A stretch of 64,000 nucleotides of DNA from Alteromonadaceae bacterium (GCA_014872785.1 WKFJ01000036.1:124001-188000), one strand, 5' to 3'. Positions 27,081 through 36,937 are shown, numbered from the stretch's first letter. Notes: generated by a model from the letters alone, not told the origin. Made by a program: numbers and translations.

Positions 27081-27329
27081 ATGCTCGATCCAAAAAAATT
27101 AGAAGAAGTTGCCAAGCAAGTCGTCGACAGTATCCCGCCAGGTGTTAAAACGATGGCCGAGGGAATGGAAGCCAAAATTAAGCAAATTATTCAAGCTCAG
27201 TTGAGCAAGTTGGATTTTGTTAGTCGTGAAGAATTCGATGTGCAAACTAAAGTATTGCAACGCACTAGAGAAAAACTAGCTGATTTAGAAGCGCGAGTCG
27301 CTAAACTAGAACAAACAAAGGACAGCTAA
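27081..27329 (+). CDS. ubiK: Ubiquinone biosynthesis accessory factor UbiK (BMFP protein)
   Basis: 82 residues from ATG 27081; an upstream GTG at 27060 adds seven residues that do not fit the family. [14 protein letters not shown] opens it, and a coiled-coil C-terminus ([16 protein letters not shown]) ends it, as in YqiC/UbiK. It helps assemble the soluble Ubi complex and contacts membranes. It overlaps the end of the convergent YjbR-family gene by 4 bases. Confidence 0.9.
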   Translation: MLDPKKLEEVAKQVVDSIPPGVKTMAEGMEAKIKQIIQAQLSKLDFVSREEFDVQTKVLQRTREKLADLEARVAKLEQTKDS

Positions 27330-27691
27330 GTACCTGTAAGACCTAGCTCCTTTTGCTTTTTCTTAGTTAGACCTGCTGCAACAATTCTGTACGACTCAGA
27401 TAGGTAATAGCGTAATTCTTCGTCCTCGGCGCTACTGGCATCGTATTGCTGGATCCATTTCATTCCTCTAGACGCAAGATACGGAGCGGGCCTATATCCC
27501 GGTTTCGCTTCAAGGAAATGGTAATTTTGCTCAGAGGTCTTAAAAGTGAATCCAGGCTGACCGGTCTTTGTCCATCCCCCAATAGCAAATACCTTTCCAC
27601 CGACCTTCCACACGTGTGAATTTCCCCATTGAATCACGTGAGTGGTGGCGGGTAGTGCTTGGCAAAATGTATTTAGTTCGTCATAAGTCAC
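27326..27691 (-). CDS. MmcQ/YjbR-family protein
   Basis: 121 residues. [37 protein letters not shown] and a C-terminal [13 protein letters not shown] are typical of the MmcQ/YjbR fold (CyaY-like). The molecular role is not established. It follows the VOC-family gene by 22 bases on the same strand. Confidence 0.85.
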   Translation of the reverse strand: MTYDELNTFCQALPATTHVIQWGNSHVWKVGGKVFAIGGWTKTGQPGFTFKTSEQNYHFLEAKPGYRPAPYLASRGMKWIQQYDASSAEDEELRYYLSESYRIVAAGLTKKKQKELGLTGT

Positions 27692-27713
27692 GCTTAATAC
27701 TTCTTAGGCAATA

Positions 27714-28070
27714 TTAAAATTGTTCTTTAGCTGCTAATTCGGTGATATGTAGCAACTCTCCGGATGGCCCCCAAAGATAAAACACTTTACCCCACCTTTC
27801 GTGTTGAACTGGGGTAATCTTGGTTTTGTGTTGTGCCTCTGAACAAATTTCGAATGCTTGTTGAATATCTGTCACACATATTTGCAGCATAAAGTTCTCT
27901 GCCAGCTCTTTGTTGTAAAAGTTTTGCAAAAAGAACAGTGATTCTCCATTGTGAAATAAGGTGAGATCCTTCGAAACAAACTCAGCAGTGAACCCGATTT
28001 CGTTGTAAAAAGATTTTGAAATTTCATAATCTTTGCTGGGAACAAATGCTTTTACGTTTGCCACTTCCAT
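27714..28070 (-). CDS. VOC (glyoxalase/bleomycin resistance) family protein
   Basis: 118 residues. The pattern is VKAFVPSKDYEISKSFYNEIGF, a central FFLQNFYN, and WGPSGELLHITE, matching one vicinal-oxygen-chelate domain made of two beta-alpha-beta-beta-beta units. The metal ligands cannot be assigned with certainty. Enzymatic function is unknown. Confidence 0.8.
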   Translation of the reverse strand: MEVANVKAFVPSKDYEISKSFYNEIGFTAEFVSKDLTLFHNGESLFFLQNFYNKELAENFMLQICVTDIQQAFEICSEAQHKTKITPVQHERWGKVFYLWGPSGELLHITELAAKEQF

Positions 28071-28192
28071 TTAAAGACTCCAATTAACATGCTCATCTTT
28101 GTTTTTATCTTGGCATGTTTTATTTTTTTACCCAATCATTTTGTATTGTCAGATTCAAAAATCTCAAAAAAATTACGGTTTTATGCCTTGCT

Positions 28193-29197
28193 TTAGGACG
28201 CATCTGCAAAATAACTAAAACGCTTGCGATAGTCCTTTGGTGTCAGTTGAGTCTGAGCAACAAATAATTTCCTAAACGACGCTGCGTCTTCATAGCCAAC
28301 TCTTTCCACAATGCGTTCAACGGGGAGGTCGGTTGACTCTAGATAGTGCTTGGCTCTCTCAACGCGAATTTTCTGCAAATAGTTAAGTGGTGTCTCACCA
28401 CAAGAAGCTTTAAATTTGCGTATAAGTGTACGCTTACTGACATTATGACTTTTGGCTATTTCATCTAGTGAATGACTCTCATTATAGTGTTGTACCATCC
28501 AGGTTTGTATGCGTTCGACCAAGTCATCGTGTTTATTGATAATGAAACTCGTATCGATAAAAGGCTGTTGTGACAGGCGTCTTTTATCGAGCAGTAAGAC
28601 TTTGGACATCTGATTGGCGAAAATGGGATCAGTTAGCTTCTCCAACAGGCGCATGCAGACATTGAAATACGATGTGGTAGCGCCGCCGGTGATCAAATTG
28701 TCGGACTCCACTACAAGTTCATCCAGGGTTAGATTTATCTTAGGGAAGTAGGTTTGAAACAAGTTCTTCATCCACCATACCGTCGTCGATGCCTTTTCAT
28801 CAAGTAGTCCTGATTGAGCAAGTCCAAATGTGCCTGTGCAGTAAGTAGAAATTGGCGTACAAGCTTGATGTTCCAGACGCAAGACCTCGTTAAAATTTGC
28901 ACAAGCCTCAACATAGCGCGCCATGCTGTGTTCTTCGTGGGCGAAATTAGACACCAGAAAGACGGCGTCTCCCTGTTGGTAATTCGCTAGAGATTGAGCC
29001 GGCATAGTGAAACCATTGGAGAAAGTAACCGTTTCTCCCTCTGCGGCATAATGCCGGTAGTTAAAAATTACTTCGTCGCAATTGGGGTGACGTACTTTCC
29101 ACAGACTGTTACTGAACTGCATAAAGTCGACTACGCCCATTAAGCTGGAGCCTAAACAGTTGTTGGCAGCTAACAAATTGATAGTTTTCATAATCAA
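28193..29197 (-). CDS. GlxA-type AraC-family transcriptional regulator
   Basis: 334 residues. An N-terminal DJ-1/PfpI-like domain (NLLAANNCLGSSLMG to about 185, with YCTGTFGLA where the nucleophile-elbow would be) is followed by an AraC helix-turn-helix domain (LDEIAKSHNVSKRTLIRKFK, ERIVERVGYEDAASFRKLF, PKDYRKRF). It probably senses a small molecule and activates a nearby or distant gene; the closest divergent gene is the 60-residue membrane protein at 29301. Confidence 0.88.
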   Translation of the reverse strand: MIMKTINLLAANNCLGSSLMGVVDFMQFSNSLWKVRHPNCDEVIFNYRHYAAEGETVTFSNGFTMPAQSLANYQQGDAVFLVSNFAHEEHSMARYVEACANFNEVLRLEHQACTPISTYCTGTFGLAQSGLLDEKASTTVWWMKNLFQTYFPKINLTLDELVVESDNLITGGATTSYFNVCMRLLEKLTDPIFANQMSKVLLLDKRRLSQQPFIDTSFIINKHDDLVERIQTWMVQHYNESHSLDEIAKSHNVSKRTLIRKFKASCGETPLNYLQKIRVERAKHYLESTDLPVERIVERVGYEDAASFRKLFVAQTQLTPKDYRKRFSYFADAS

Positions 29198-29300
29198 CCC
29201 TTGAAAATGGCAATAACGACACTATAAGTGTCAATATTGCCACTTATTTGAATAATTTCAAGGCTGTAAAATGAAATTATTGTTTTAGAGGAGAGTTGAT

Positions 29301-29483
29301 ATGCAAAACTTTGGCAAATTAAGCGTGATCCTACTCACATTATTAGCGGGTTGGAGTTTATTGATTTGGGTTCAATGGAGTAATGAATTCAGCCTTTCAA
29401 CAGGAATCATCGGTATGCCCGCAGTCATGTTAGTCATGGCGGTGTTGGCTGTACTTGCAGCTCGTGATGAAGGAATAGAATGA
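29301..29483 (+). CDS. Small two-helix membrane protein of unknown function
   Basis: 60 residues with two hydrophobic segments (LSVILLTLLAGWSLLIWV and GIIGMPAVMLVMAVLAVLA) and an acidic end. GGAGAG precedes the ATG at good spacing. It is divergent from the GlxA-type regulator, which may control it. I do not recognise a family. Confidence 0.65.
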   Translation: MQNFGKLSVILLTLLAGWSLLIWVQWSNEFSLSTGIIGMPAVMLVMAVLAVLAARDEGIE

Positions 29484-29511
29484 AGGAAGGCAGATGCTTT
29501 CCTTCATTGAG

Positions 29512-31077
29512 CTAAAAAACGCCGTTTAAATCGGACAAGAAGAATTTATAGGCCGGATTTTGAGTTTCTTCTTTGTATGCGTATCCCAATTCGAGCAGGT
29601 GACTGTTAAACGTTGCCTGTTCGTCTTTAGGGATATCAAACCCTGCTAAAACCAGGCCTTCGGCGGCGCCGTGATTGCGATAATGGAATAGTGTGATGTT
29701 CCATTGCTGCCCGAGTGTTTCTAAGAAGTTTAATAAGGCGCCCGGATACTCTGGAAACTCAAAAGAGAATACCGATTCATTTAACAAACTTGGTGGCCTG
29801 CCACCTACCATATAGCGTACATGCAACTTGGCCATTTCATTGTTGGTCATGTCGAACCACTTGTAACCCTCTTGTTCCATGTGGTCTGTAAGCTGCTTGT
29901 ATTCCTCAAGGCCTCGGCGTAATTTAATACCAACGAAAATATGGGCTTCTCCTTCGTTGGCATAGCGGTAATTAAACTCTGTAATGGATTTACCACCCAA
30001 CATTTGGCAGAAGTGTTTAAAAGCACCTTTGCGCTCAGGTATTTTGACGGCAAAAACGGCTTCTTTTTGTTCCCCTAATTCACAGCGTTCAGATACGTAG
30101 CGCAGGGTGTGAAAATTAATATTCGCACCACATAAGATGCCGGCCATATTTTGTTCGTGTACATTGTTTTGCAGCACGTATTTGCGAATACCTGCAACTG
30201 ACAAAGCGCCAGCGGGTTCAGCAATGACACGCGTGTCGTCAAAAATTTCTTTAATTGCGGCACATATTTCGTCACTACTGACTGTGATGAGCTCATCGAC
30301 GTACTCTTTACACAGTCTGAAAGTTTCAGTACCAATAGTTTTTACCGCAACACCGTCGGCAAATATCCCAACCTTTGGTAAATCTACGGGCTCACCGGCT
30401 GTCAGTGCTGCTTGTAAGCAGGCGGATTCTTCGGCCTCGACTGCAACTATCTTAATGCTCGGTTTTAATTGTTTTAAATAAACCGCGATCCCTGCGATCA
30501 AGCCACCGCCGCCAACGGCGACAAAAACAGTATCGAGATTTGGCTGCTTATCCAGCATCTCTTTAGCGATAGTACCTTGTCCAGCGATGACGTCTGGATC
30601 GTCAAATGGCGGAATTAAAGTATAACCATTCTTGTTTGAGAGTCTTATTGACTCTGCCTTTGCAGCATCAAAGCTTGTGCCATGCAAGACGATATTGACC
30701 CAATCACCACCAAACGCCTTCACCGCATCGACTTTAATGTCTGGCGTGGTTTCCGGCATGACTATAGTCGCATGAACTTTCTTGCGTGCAGCTGAGTAGG
30801 CAACACCTTGAGCATGATTACCAGCGGAGGCCGTTACAATACCTGCGCTCAATTCTTGCTCATTGAGTTGAGCAATGCGATTGTAGGCACCGCGCAACTT
30901 GAACGATTTTACTGGCTGCTGATCCTCTCTTTTTAGCCAAACCTGATTACCCATCGCTTGACTGAACTTGTCTAGTTTCTGCAAGTCGGTATTGACTGCG
31001 ACATCGTAAACAGGACTTAAGAGTATCTTTTTTAAATATTCGGATTCACCAACGTGATGACTTTCCTGGTCGGCCAT
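29512..31077 (-). CDS. ilvA: Biosynthetic threonine ammonia-lyase
   Basis: 521 residues. The PLP lysine lies in SFKLRGAYN, the phosphate loop is VGGGGLIAG, and SAGNHAQGVA binds substrate. The C-terminal part carries two ACT-like regulatory subdomains (FAVKIPERKGAFKHF and FSFEFPEYPGALLNFL), so Ile feedback inhibition is expected. It converts threonine to 2-oxobutanoate for isoleucine. It is the last gene of ilvLGMEDA, 6 bases after ilvD. Confidence 0.96.
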   Translation of the reverse strand: MADQESHHVGESEYLKKILLSPVYDVAVNTDLQKLDKFSQAMGNQVWLKREDQQPVKSFKLRGAYNRIAQLNEQELSAGIVTASAGNHAQGVAYSAARKKVHATIVMPETTPDIKVDAVKAFGGDWVNIVLHGTSFDAAKAESIRLSNKNGYTLIPPFDDPDVIAGQGTIAKEMLDKQPNLDTVFVAVGGGGLIAGIAVYLKQLKPSIKIVAVEAEESACLQAALTAGEPVDLPKVGIFADGVAVKTIGTETFRLCKEYVDELITVSSDEICAAIKEIFDDTRVIAEPAGALSVAGIRKYVLQNNVHEQNMAGILCGANINFHTLRYVSERCELGEQKEAVFAVKIPERKGAFKHFCQMLGGKSITEFNYRYANEGEAHIFVGIKLRRGLEEYKQLTDHMEQEGYKWFDMTNNEMAKLHVRYMVGGRPPSLLNESVFSFEFPEYPGALLNFLETLGQQWNITLFHYRNHGAAEGLVLAGFDIPKDEQATFNSHLLELGYAYKEETQNPAYKFFLSDLNGVF

Positions 31078-31083
31078 AACAAG

Positions 31084-32949
31084 TTAGTCCTCTAACTTGC
31101 TGAGATCACGCACAGCGCCTTTGTCTGCGCTGGTTGCCAGCATGGCAAAGTTTTTTAATGCGGCCGTAAGTGGTCTCTCGCGATCTACCGGGCGCCAAGG
31201 TTTAGCACTATTGTTCATTGCGTCTCGGCGAGCGTTTAATTCTTCTTCTGACAAATCGACATTGATACCTCGGTTCGGAATATCAATTTTAACGATATCA
31301 CCTTCTTGGATAAGGGCTATAGCCCCACCATTGGCTGCTTCGGGGGAGCAGTGACCAATCGACAAGCCAGAGGTTCCGCCTGAAAAACGTCCGTCTGTGA
31401 TAAGTGCACAAGACTTACCTAACCCTTTAGATTTTAAATAAGAGGTGGGATAGAGCATTTCTTGCATACCAGGACCGCCTTTTGGTCCTTCATAACGGAT
31501 AATAACCACATCACCAGCGACAACTTTATCACCGAGGATGCCTTCTACAGCATCGTCCTGACTTTCAAAGATTTTGGCAGGTCCCGAAAATGTCCAGATT
31601 GATTCATCGACACCAGCTGTTTTTACTATACAACCATCTTCGGCAATATTACCGAATAGCACCGCAAGACCGCCTTCTTTGCTGTAGGCATTGTCTAGGT
31701 TGCGGATACAGCCGTTCTCACGATCGGTGTCAGTTTCTGGGTAGCGACAATCCTGGCTAAATGCCTTAGTTGTGCGAATTCCTGCAGGACCTGCTGAATA
31801 GAAAGTGTCTGCTTGGGTGTTAGATTTATCGGTAATATCCCAATTGGCAATAACCTCAGGCATCGATTTACCTAACACGTGATGAGTATCTTTATTTAAT
31901 AATTCTGCGCGATTTAGCTCGGCTAGTATTCCCATTACACCGCCAGCTCTGTGTACGTCTTCCATGTGATACTTATTGGTTGCCGGTGCGACTTTGCACA
32001 GGTTTGGCACCTCTCGCGATAGACGGTCGATATCGTCCATCGTAAAGGGGATATCACCTTCAATTGCCGCAGCTAATAGATGCAGAACTGTATTGGTGGA
32101 GCCGCCCATTGCGATGTCTAAGCACATGGCATTTTCAAATGCTTTAAAAGACGCGATATTTCGCGGCAACAAACGCTCGTCATCGTTTTGATAGTACTCA
32201 TGACACATCTCAACAATGCGCTCCCCAGCTTTCAAGAACAGTTTTTCTCGATCTGCATGTGTTGCTAACATGGAGCCATTGCCAGGCAGTGAAAGTCCGA
32301 GCGCTTCTGTCAAACAATTCATTGAGTTGGCAGTAAACATTCCTGAGCAAGATCCACAGGTTGGGCACGCGGAGCGCTCAATTTGTTCTGAGTCTTCGTC
32401 ACTAACCTTGTCATCGGCCGCAGCAACCATAGCATCGACTAAGTCCAATTTGATGATTTGTTCTGATAGCTTGGTTTTGCCTGCTTCCATCGGGCCGCCT
32501 GATACAAATATCACAGGAATATTTAAGCGCATTGATGCCATTAACATTCCCGGTGTGATTTTGTCACAGTTGGAAATACATACTATGGCGTCTGCACAAT
32601 GTGCGTTAACCATGTATTCCACAGAATCTGCGATCAGGTCACGCGAAGGCAAACTATATAGCATGCCGCTGTGACCCATAGCGATACCATCGTCGACGGC
32701 GATGGTATTAAACTCTTTGGCAACACCGCCTGCCTTTTCAACTGACCTTGCGACTAGTTGACCAAGGTCTTTCAGGTGCACGTGACCCGGCACAAATTGG
32801 GTGAAGGAGTTTGCAATGGCGATAATAGTCTTACCAAAATCACTATCAGTCATCCCGGTTGCTCGCCAGAGCGCTCTTGCTCCTGCCATATTGCGACCGT
32901 GTGTCGTAGTTGCTGATCTTAATTTTCTAGGCATTTCACTCTCCGCCAT
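31084..32949 (-). CDS. ilvD: Dihydroxy-acid dehydratase
   Basis: 621 residues, a full-length IlvD/Edd family protein. Fe-S cluster cysteines lie in [11 protein letters not shown] and [34 protein letters not shown] and the C-terminal SPEAANGG are family signatures. It dehydrates dihydroxy-isovalerate and dihydroxy-methylvalerate. It sits between ilvE and ilvA in the operon. Confidence 0.97.
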   Translation of the reverse strand: MAESEMPRKLRSATTTHGRNMAGARALWRATGMTDSDFGKTIIAIANSFTQFVPGHVHLKDLGQLVARSVEKAGGVAKEFNTIAVDDGIAMGHSGMLYSLPSRDLIADSVEYMVNAHCADAIVCISNCDKITPGMLMASMRLNIPVIFVSGGPMEAGKTKLSEQIIKLDLVDAMVAAADDKVSDEDSEQIERSACPTCGSCSGMFTANSMNCLTEALGLSLPGNGSMLATHADREKLFLKAGERIVEMCHEYYQNDDERLLPRNIASFKAFENAMCLDIAMGGSTNTVLHLLAAAIEGDIPFTMDDIDRLSREVPNLCKVAPATNKYHMEDVHRAGGVMGILAELNRAELLNKDTHHVLGKSMPEVIANWDITDKSNTQADTFYSAGPAGIRTTKAFSQDCRYPETDTDRENGCIRNLDNAYSKEGGLAVLFGNIAEDGCIVKTAGVDESIWTFSGPAKIFESQDDAVEGILGDKVVAGDVVIIRYEGPKGGPGMQEMLYPTSYLKSKGLGKSCALITDGRFSGGTSGLSIGHCSPEAANGGAIALIQEGDIVKIDIPNRGINVDLSEEELNARRDAMNNSAKPWRPVDRERPLTAALKNFAMLATSADKGAVRDLSKLED

Positions 32950-32972
32950 TTATAAAAAATATTAAATAAAAC

Positions 32973-33010
32973 AGGTGGTTAAAAAAGAATAAGGTTTCTC
33001 TTAACCACCT
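32973..33010 (-). promoter_or_regulatory. Intercistronic hairpin between ilvE and ilvD
   Basis: A perfect 10-base stem, AGGTGGTTAA at 32973-32982 and TTAACCACCT at 33001-33010, with an 18-base loop. On the coding strand it is followed by a T-rich stretch. It may be a weak internal terminator, a processing site, or an mRNA-stability element that sets ilvD-ilvA levels. Confidence 0.5.
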
Positions 33011-33018
33011 TGATGGGA

Positions 33019-33948
33019 TTATTTGACTGGCGTCAACCATCCCCATTTGTCTTCAGTTTCACCATTGAATAAACCGAAGAATGCTTTTTGTACTTTTTCA
33101 GTAATTGGTCCACGACCACCGTTACCAACGGAAATTCCATCGACGCTGCGTACAGGGGTAACTTCTGCAGCAGTACCACACATTAGAATTTCGTCAGCGA
33201 GGTAAAGAGATTCACGAGGAATGTTCTCTTCACGAATTTCGTAACCCATTTCACGTAGCAAGACCATTACAGTATCGCGCGTGATGCCCGGTAGAATCGC
33301 TGCCGTTTTTGGCGTAGTCGATACGATACCGTTGCGAATGACGAATAAGTTCTCGCCTGCGCCTTCACTTACATAACCATTTATGTCTAGCGCTATACCT
33401 TCACCGTAACCATGTCTACGTGCTTCCATAGAAATAAGTTGTGAAGAAAGATAATTACCACCTGCTTTGGCGCCGGTAGGCATTGTGTTTGCGGCCAAAC
33501 GATTCCATGAAGAAATACCAGCGTCGACGCCGTTTTTAAGTGCTTCATCACCCAAGTAAGCGCCCCATTCAAATGCAGCAATAGCCAATTCAGTCTCTTG
33601 ACCGAATGGGACCTGTAAGCCCATACCGATATCGCCGTAAAAGGCGATAGGACGAATGTAAGCTGATTTGAGATCGTTTTCTCTGATGATATCAATTGTT
33701 GCTTGGTTAATTTGATCAAGAGTATAAGGAATGGTCATTCGATAGATCTTGGCCGAGTCTAGCAAACGACGGTTGTGCTCTTGTAAGCGGAACACACAAG
33801 GACCTTGGTCAGGAGTATTGTAAGCACGGATACCTTCAAAGACTGAAGAGCCATAGTGAATCGCGTGGGTTAATACGTGTACAGTGGCTTTTTCCCAAGG
33901 AATAATTTCGCCGTTAAACCAAATGTGATCTGCTAATTTTTTTGCCAT
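33019..33948 (-). CDS. ilvE: Branched-chain amino acid aminotransferase
   Basis: 309 residues, class IV PLP aminotransferase. Signatures are HYGSSVFEGIRAY, the PLP lysine in NTMPTGAKAGGNY, GYVSEGAGENLF, and EILMCGTAAEVTPV. It carries out the last step of Ile, Leu and Val synthesis. It lies 13 bases after ilvM. Confidence 0.97.
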   Translation of the reverse strand: MAKKLADHIWFNGEIIPWEKATVHVLTHAIHYGSSVFEGIRAYNTPDQGPCVFRLQEHNRRLLDSAKIYRMTIPYTLDQINQATIDIIRENDLKSAYIRPIAFYGDIGMGLQVPFGQETELAIAAFEWGAYLGDEALKNGVDAGISSWNRLAANTMPTGAKAGGNYLSSQLISMEARRHGYGEGIALDINGYVSEGAGENLFVIRNGIVSTTPKTAAILPGITRDTVMVLLREMGYEIREENIPRESLYLADEILMCGTAAEVTPVRSVDGISVGNGGRGPITEKVQKAFFGLFNGETEDKWGWLTPVK

Positions 33949-33961
33949 GATAAATCCTGTT

Positions 33962-34213
33962 TTATGCCGTTGCTTGCAGCGGCATGTCGAGTTGAGTTGT
34001 TAAATCCGCCAGATCATACAACTTATTGAGTTGACTGGTTAGTATGTTAATGGAATGTTGTCCCGAAACTTTCATATTTACTGTCAACTTATCTTGTTCA
34101 TTGCGATTCATTGCCATTTCACTGATCGCAAACTGCCGATATCTGATGACCTGCAATACTCGCTCTAAAGCTGCAGGTTCATTACTAAGCTCTAAACTAA
34201 CTTGGTATTGCAT
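33962..34213 (-). CDS. ilvM: Acetolactate synthase II small subunit
   Basis: 83 residues with a single ACT-like domain (QVSLELSNEPAALERVLQVIRYRQF). The length and position fit IlvM, the regulatory subunit of the IlvG isozyme. It overlaps the end of ilvG by 17 bases. Confidence 0.93.
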   Translation of the reverse strand: MQYQVSLELSNEPAALERVLQVIRYRQFAISEMAMNRNEQDKLTVNMKVSGQHSINILTSQLNKLYDLADLTTQLDMPLQATA

Positions 34214-35879
34214 CAGGTCTCTCCATCATTTTATCGTTTGCTGTGTTAGGTGGCACTATTGGCCATACATTATCTAAAGAAGAAAGTTTTACATGTAGAA
34301 GCATTGCCGCAGGAGACTGCAAAAATTCACCTATTTTAGTTCGCAGGTCTTCAGGCTTAGATAAAACATCTGCCGAAACGCCAAAGGCTTGCGCAACGCT
34401 ACTGAATTCAGGGTTATCAGACAGATCTGTTTCACTGTAACGCTCTTCATGGAACAGCTCCTGCCATTGTTTCACCATGCCTAGACGTTGGTTGTCTAGT
34501 ACCAATATTTTCACGGGAATGTTATACCGCTTGATAGTGGCTAATTCTTGAATATTCATCATAAACGAGCCGTCACCACACACTGCGATTACAGGTTTGT
34601 TTGGATTAGCTAATTTCGCTCCTATTGCCGCTGGCATCCCGAAGCCCATGGTGCCTAAGCCGCCGCTAGTTAAATGATGGGTAGGGGCGGCAAAATTCAT
34701 ATGCTGTGCGACCCACATCTGGTGCTGTCCAACGTCGGCTGTAACTATTGTGTCCGATGGCATCGTTTCACTGATGTAATGCAACAGTGATTCGGCATCA
34801 ACCGACTCACGTCCTTCAATGGCATAACGTTTTTCTGATTTTTCTTGTAAAGAATTTATATTCTTCTTCCATTCTTGGTTTGGTTCCACCGTTTTCAGTT
34901 GGCTAAATACGGGTTTTACATCACAGGCAATGGCCACGTCTGCAAAACGTCGTTTGTGCAATTCAGCTGCATCTACGTCGATATGGATAACTTTTGCTAA
35001 AGGCGCGAATTCGTCCAACTTACCTGTTGCTCTGTCGTCCAAGCGAGCACCAACAACAATGAGTAAATCACATTGTTGAACTGCATGGTTGGCACAAGAC
35101 CAACCATGCATGCCCAACATACCTAGGTTTAAATCGTAGTCTTTGGGAATCGTGCCGAGCCCTTTTAAGGTAGATACCGCGGGTAAACCAGATTCCTCTA
35201 AAAACTCTCTGAACTCTTCAATGGCGTCTGCCATGGAAACCCCGCCGCCAACGTATAAAAGTGGCTTTTGGGCGGTTTCCATCAACTGATTTGCTCGTTC
35301 TATTTGCGCGAACACTTCAGTGCTTAAATCAGCTGATTCTGTTTCTTGGTCTGATAATTCAACTAAGTGGATATCCGCGGGGCATTCAGTCAACAGAATG
35401 TCTTTTGGCACATCTACTAACACCGGACCAGGTCGGCCTTCTTGCGCTATTTGATAGGCTTTGGCGAGTTTAGATGGCAGTTCAGCAATATCCTGAACAA
35501 TCATACTGTGTTTCGTGACACTTAAAGAGAGCCCTAAGACATCGACTTCTTGAAATGCATCGCTGCCCATTGCCGGTCTGGCGACTTGGCCGGTGATAAC
35601 GAGTAGTGGTACCGAGTCGAGCTTTGCGTCAGCAATACTTGTGAGTAAATTGGTCGCCCCTGGCCCAGAAGTGCCGAAGCATACACCGACTTGATTTGTG
35701 CTGCGGGCATGCCCAATTGCCGCGAAAGCAGCACCTTGTTCATGTCGCGCTAGGTAATGGGTTATGTTCGAATCCAATAAAGCATCGTATAGAGGCATTA
35801 TCGCACCACCAGGATAACCATAGGCGTTGGTGCAGCCTTGCTGCTCTAAAAACTTAAGTATGTACAGTGCGCCATTAAT
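34197..35879 (-). CDS. ilvG: Acetolactate synthase II large subunit, apparent ATT start
   Basis: About 560 residues. Homology requires the start near 35879: INGALYILKFLEQQGC then AYGYPGGAIMPLYDALL, the E. coli protein beginning MNGAQ. The in-frame codon at that position is ATT, with AAAGAG spaced ideally upstream and an in-frame TAA at 35894. The first ATG (35798) would delete the YPGGAI region. Signatures are RHEQGA (catalytic Glu), SGPGATNLLT, and the thiamine-diphosphate motif GDGSFMMNIQELAT. It is the first enzyme gene of the operon behind the leader and attenuator. Confidence 0.93.
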   Translation of the reverse strand: MNGALYILKFLEQQGCTNAYGYPGGAIMPLYDALLDSNITHYLARHEQGAAFAAIGHARSTNQVGVCFGTSGPGATNLLTSIADAKLDSVPLLVITGQVARPAMGSDAFQEVDVLGLSLSVTKHSMIVQDIAELPSKLAKAYQIAQEGRPGPVLVDVPKDILLTECPADIHLVELSDQETESADLSTEVFAQIERANQLMETAQKPLLYVGGGVSMADAIEEFREFLEESGLPAVSTLKGLGTIPKDYDLNLGMLGMHGWSCANHAVQQCDLLIVVGARLDDRATGKLDEFAPLAKVIHIDVDAAELHKRRFADVAIACDVKPVFSQLKTVEPNQEWKKNINSLQEKSEKRYAIEGRESVDAESLLHYISETMPSDTIVTADVGQHQMWVAQHMNFAAPTHHLTSGGLGTMGFGMPAAIGAKLANPNKPVIAVCGDGSFMMNIQELATIKRYNIPVKILVLDNQRLGMVKQWQELFHEERYSETDLSDNPEFSSVAQAFGVSADVLSKPEDLRTKIGEFLQSPAAMLLHVKLSSLDNVWPIVPPNTANDKMMERPDAIPS

Positions 35880-35908
35880 AACTGACTCTTTTTAATCGCC
35901 CTAAAACG

Positions 35909-35941
35909 AAAAAACCCCCGGACTTTCGTGCGGGGGTTTTT
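35909..35941 (-). terminator. ilv attenuator terminator
   Basis: Stem CCCCCG/CGGGGG flanked by A- and T-runs, between the leader peptide and ilvG. On the minus strand it ends in T6, so it can act as the attenuator that stops transcription when Ile, Val and Leu are plentiful. Confidence 0.9.
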
Positions 35942-35963
35942 GCTAAATTTGGTTTTTACGAAC

Positions 35964-36068
35964 CTATAGCCGTCCCCGCAGTGAGCTAATAATCACCACG
36001 ACCACAATAACGAGGTTGCTAATAGCAATCTGCGCAATATTGGTAGTTGGGAGTTGGGCTAATTTCAC
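35964..36068 (-). CDS. ilvL: ilv operon leader peptide (attenuation)
   Basis: 34 residues from GTG 36068. The peptide runs MKLAQLPTTNIAQIAIS and then NLVIVVVVIISSLRGRL. The C-terminal half is a dense cluster of Ile, Val and Leu codons, as in E. coli IlvL (VISLVVISVVVIII). It lies just upstream of a strong terminator and ilvG, which is the arrangement for ribosome-stalling attenuation by charged tRNA-Ile, tRNA-Val and tRNA-Leu. The GTG start, the codon cluster and position make the call safe despite the small size. Confidence 0.88.
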   Translation of the reverse strand: MKLAQLPTTNIAQIAISNLVIVVVVIISSLRGRL

Positions 36069-36217
36069 AATAATTAATTTCTAAGATTCGTCACTATTTA
36101 TAGAACTAGCATAGCTTGAGTTTTCGGATCAAGCAGAAAATGTGTTTATCACCTAAGAAATTTCTCAACTGCCTATTATGCTTAGGGTTTCTGGTATTAG
36201 ATGAAAAAATAGCAAAA

Positions 36218-36850
36218 ATGGAAAACTGGTTATATTGGGTTGATCTTGCGGGGGTTGCCGTTTTCGCGGTCTCAGGAACCCTAATGGCATTTAAGAAGCA
36301 CATGGATGGTTTCGGCGTCATTGTACTGGCATCTGTTACTGCAATTGGTGGAGGCACGCTACGAGATATGATTCTCAATGTGCCAGTGTACTGGCTGACC
36401 GATCCCAATTTTTTCTACGTTATTTTAGTCGCGGCAATTTCCACTATATTCATGCTTCGTTGGACGCATTGGTTTCCACTACGCTACCTATTGCTAGCTG
36501 ATGCCATTGGATTGGCTTTTTTTAATATGATGGGGCTGCAAAAAGCCTTATCTATGGGAATAACCCCCTTTGTCGCCATTATTTTAGGCGCGATGACGGG
36601 GGTGTTTGGTGGCCTTATTCGCGATGTAATTTGTCGCGAAATCCCGCTCGTTTTGAAAGGCGAGTTGTATGCAATGACTTGTATCGCTGGTGGTTTGTGT
36701 TACATCGGCATTGATTATTTTACGCAGAATACGCAGCTTGCGATGTTCAGCTGTGTAGCGGTAACGCTTATTTTTCGACTGTGCTCAATCCACTGGCATT
36801 GGCACTTTCCCGTTTTTAAGGGCTTTGACCACCCCATTATCCGAGATTAG
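36218..36850 (+). CDS. TRIC/YicG-family membrane protein
   Basis: 210 residues if started at ATG 36218 (MENWLYWVDLAGVAVFAVSG); a TTG at 36116 gives a 34-residue extension that does not fit the family and would run into the ilv promoter region. Two repeats contain GGGTLRDMIL and GGLIRDVIC, the hallmark of UPF0126/TRIC proteins, with about seven helices. Homologs are trimeric cation channels or glycine-related transporters; substrate unknown. Confidence 0.88.
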   Translation: MENWLYWVDLAGVAVFAVSGTLMAFKKHMDGFGVIVLASVTAIGGGTLRDMILNVPVYWLTDPNFFYVILVAAISTIFMLRWTHWFPLRYLLLADAIGLAFFNMMGLQKALSMGITPFVAIILGAMTGVFGGLIRDVICREIPLVLKGELYAMTCIAGGLCYIGIDYFTQNTQLAMFSCVAVTLIFRLCSIHWHWHFPVFKGFDHPIIRD

Positions 36851-36937
36851 GGGTGTATTAGTTACCGGGCTGGTTAATATTTAGTCATAAACGTTGGGTC
36901 AGGAAGACCTGTTTACAATCATGCAAAGGAATTGCCT

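Noticed and set aside
36116-36217. N-terminal extension of the TRIC-family gene from TTG
   Set aside because: Family alignment begins at MENWLYWVDLAG (36218); the extension would occupy the divergent ilv promoter region.
36106-36408. 100-residue minus-strand ORF upstream of ilvL
   Set aside because: Antisense to the TRIC-family gene; the region is better explained as ilv promoter.
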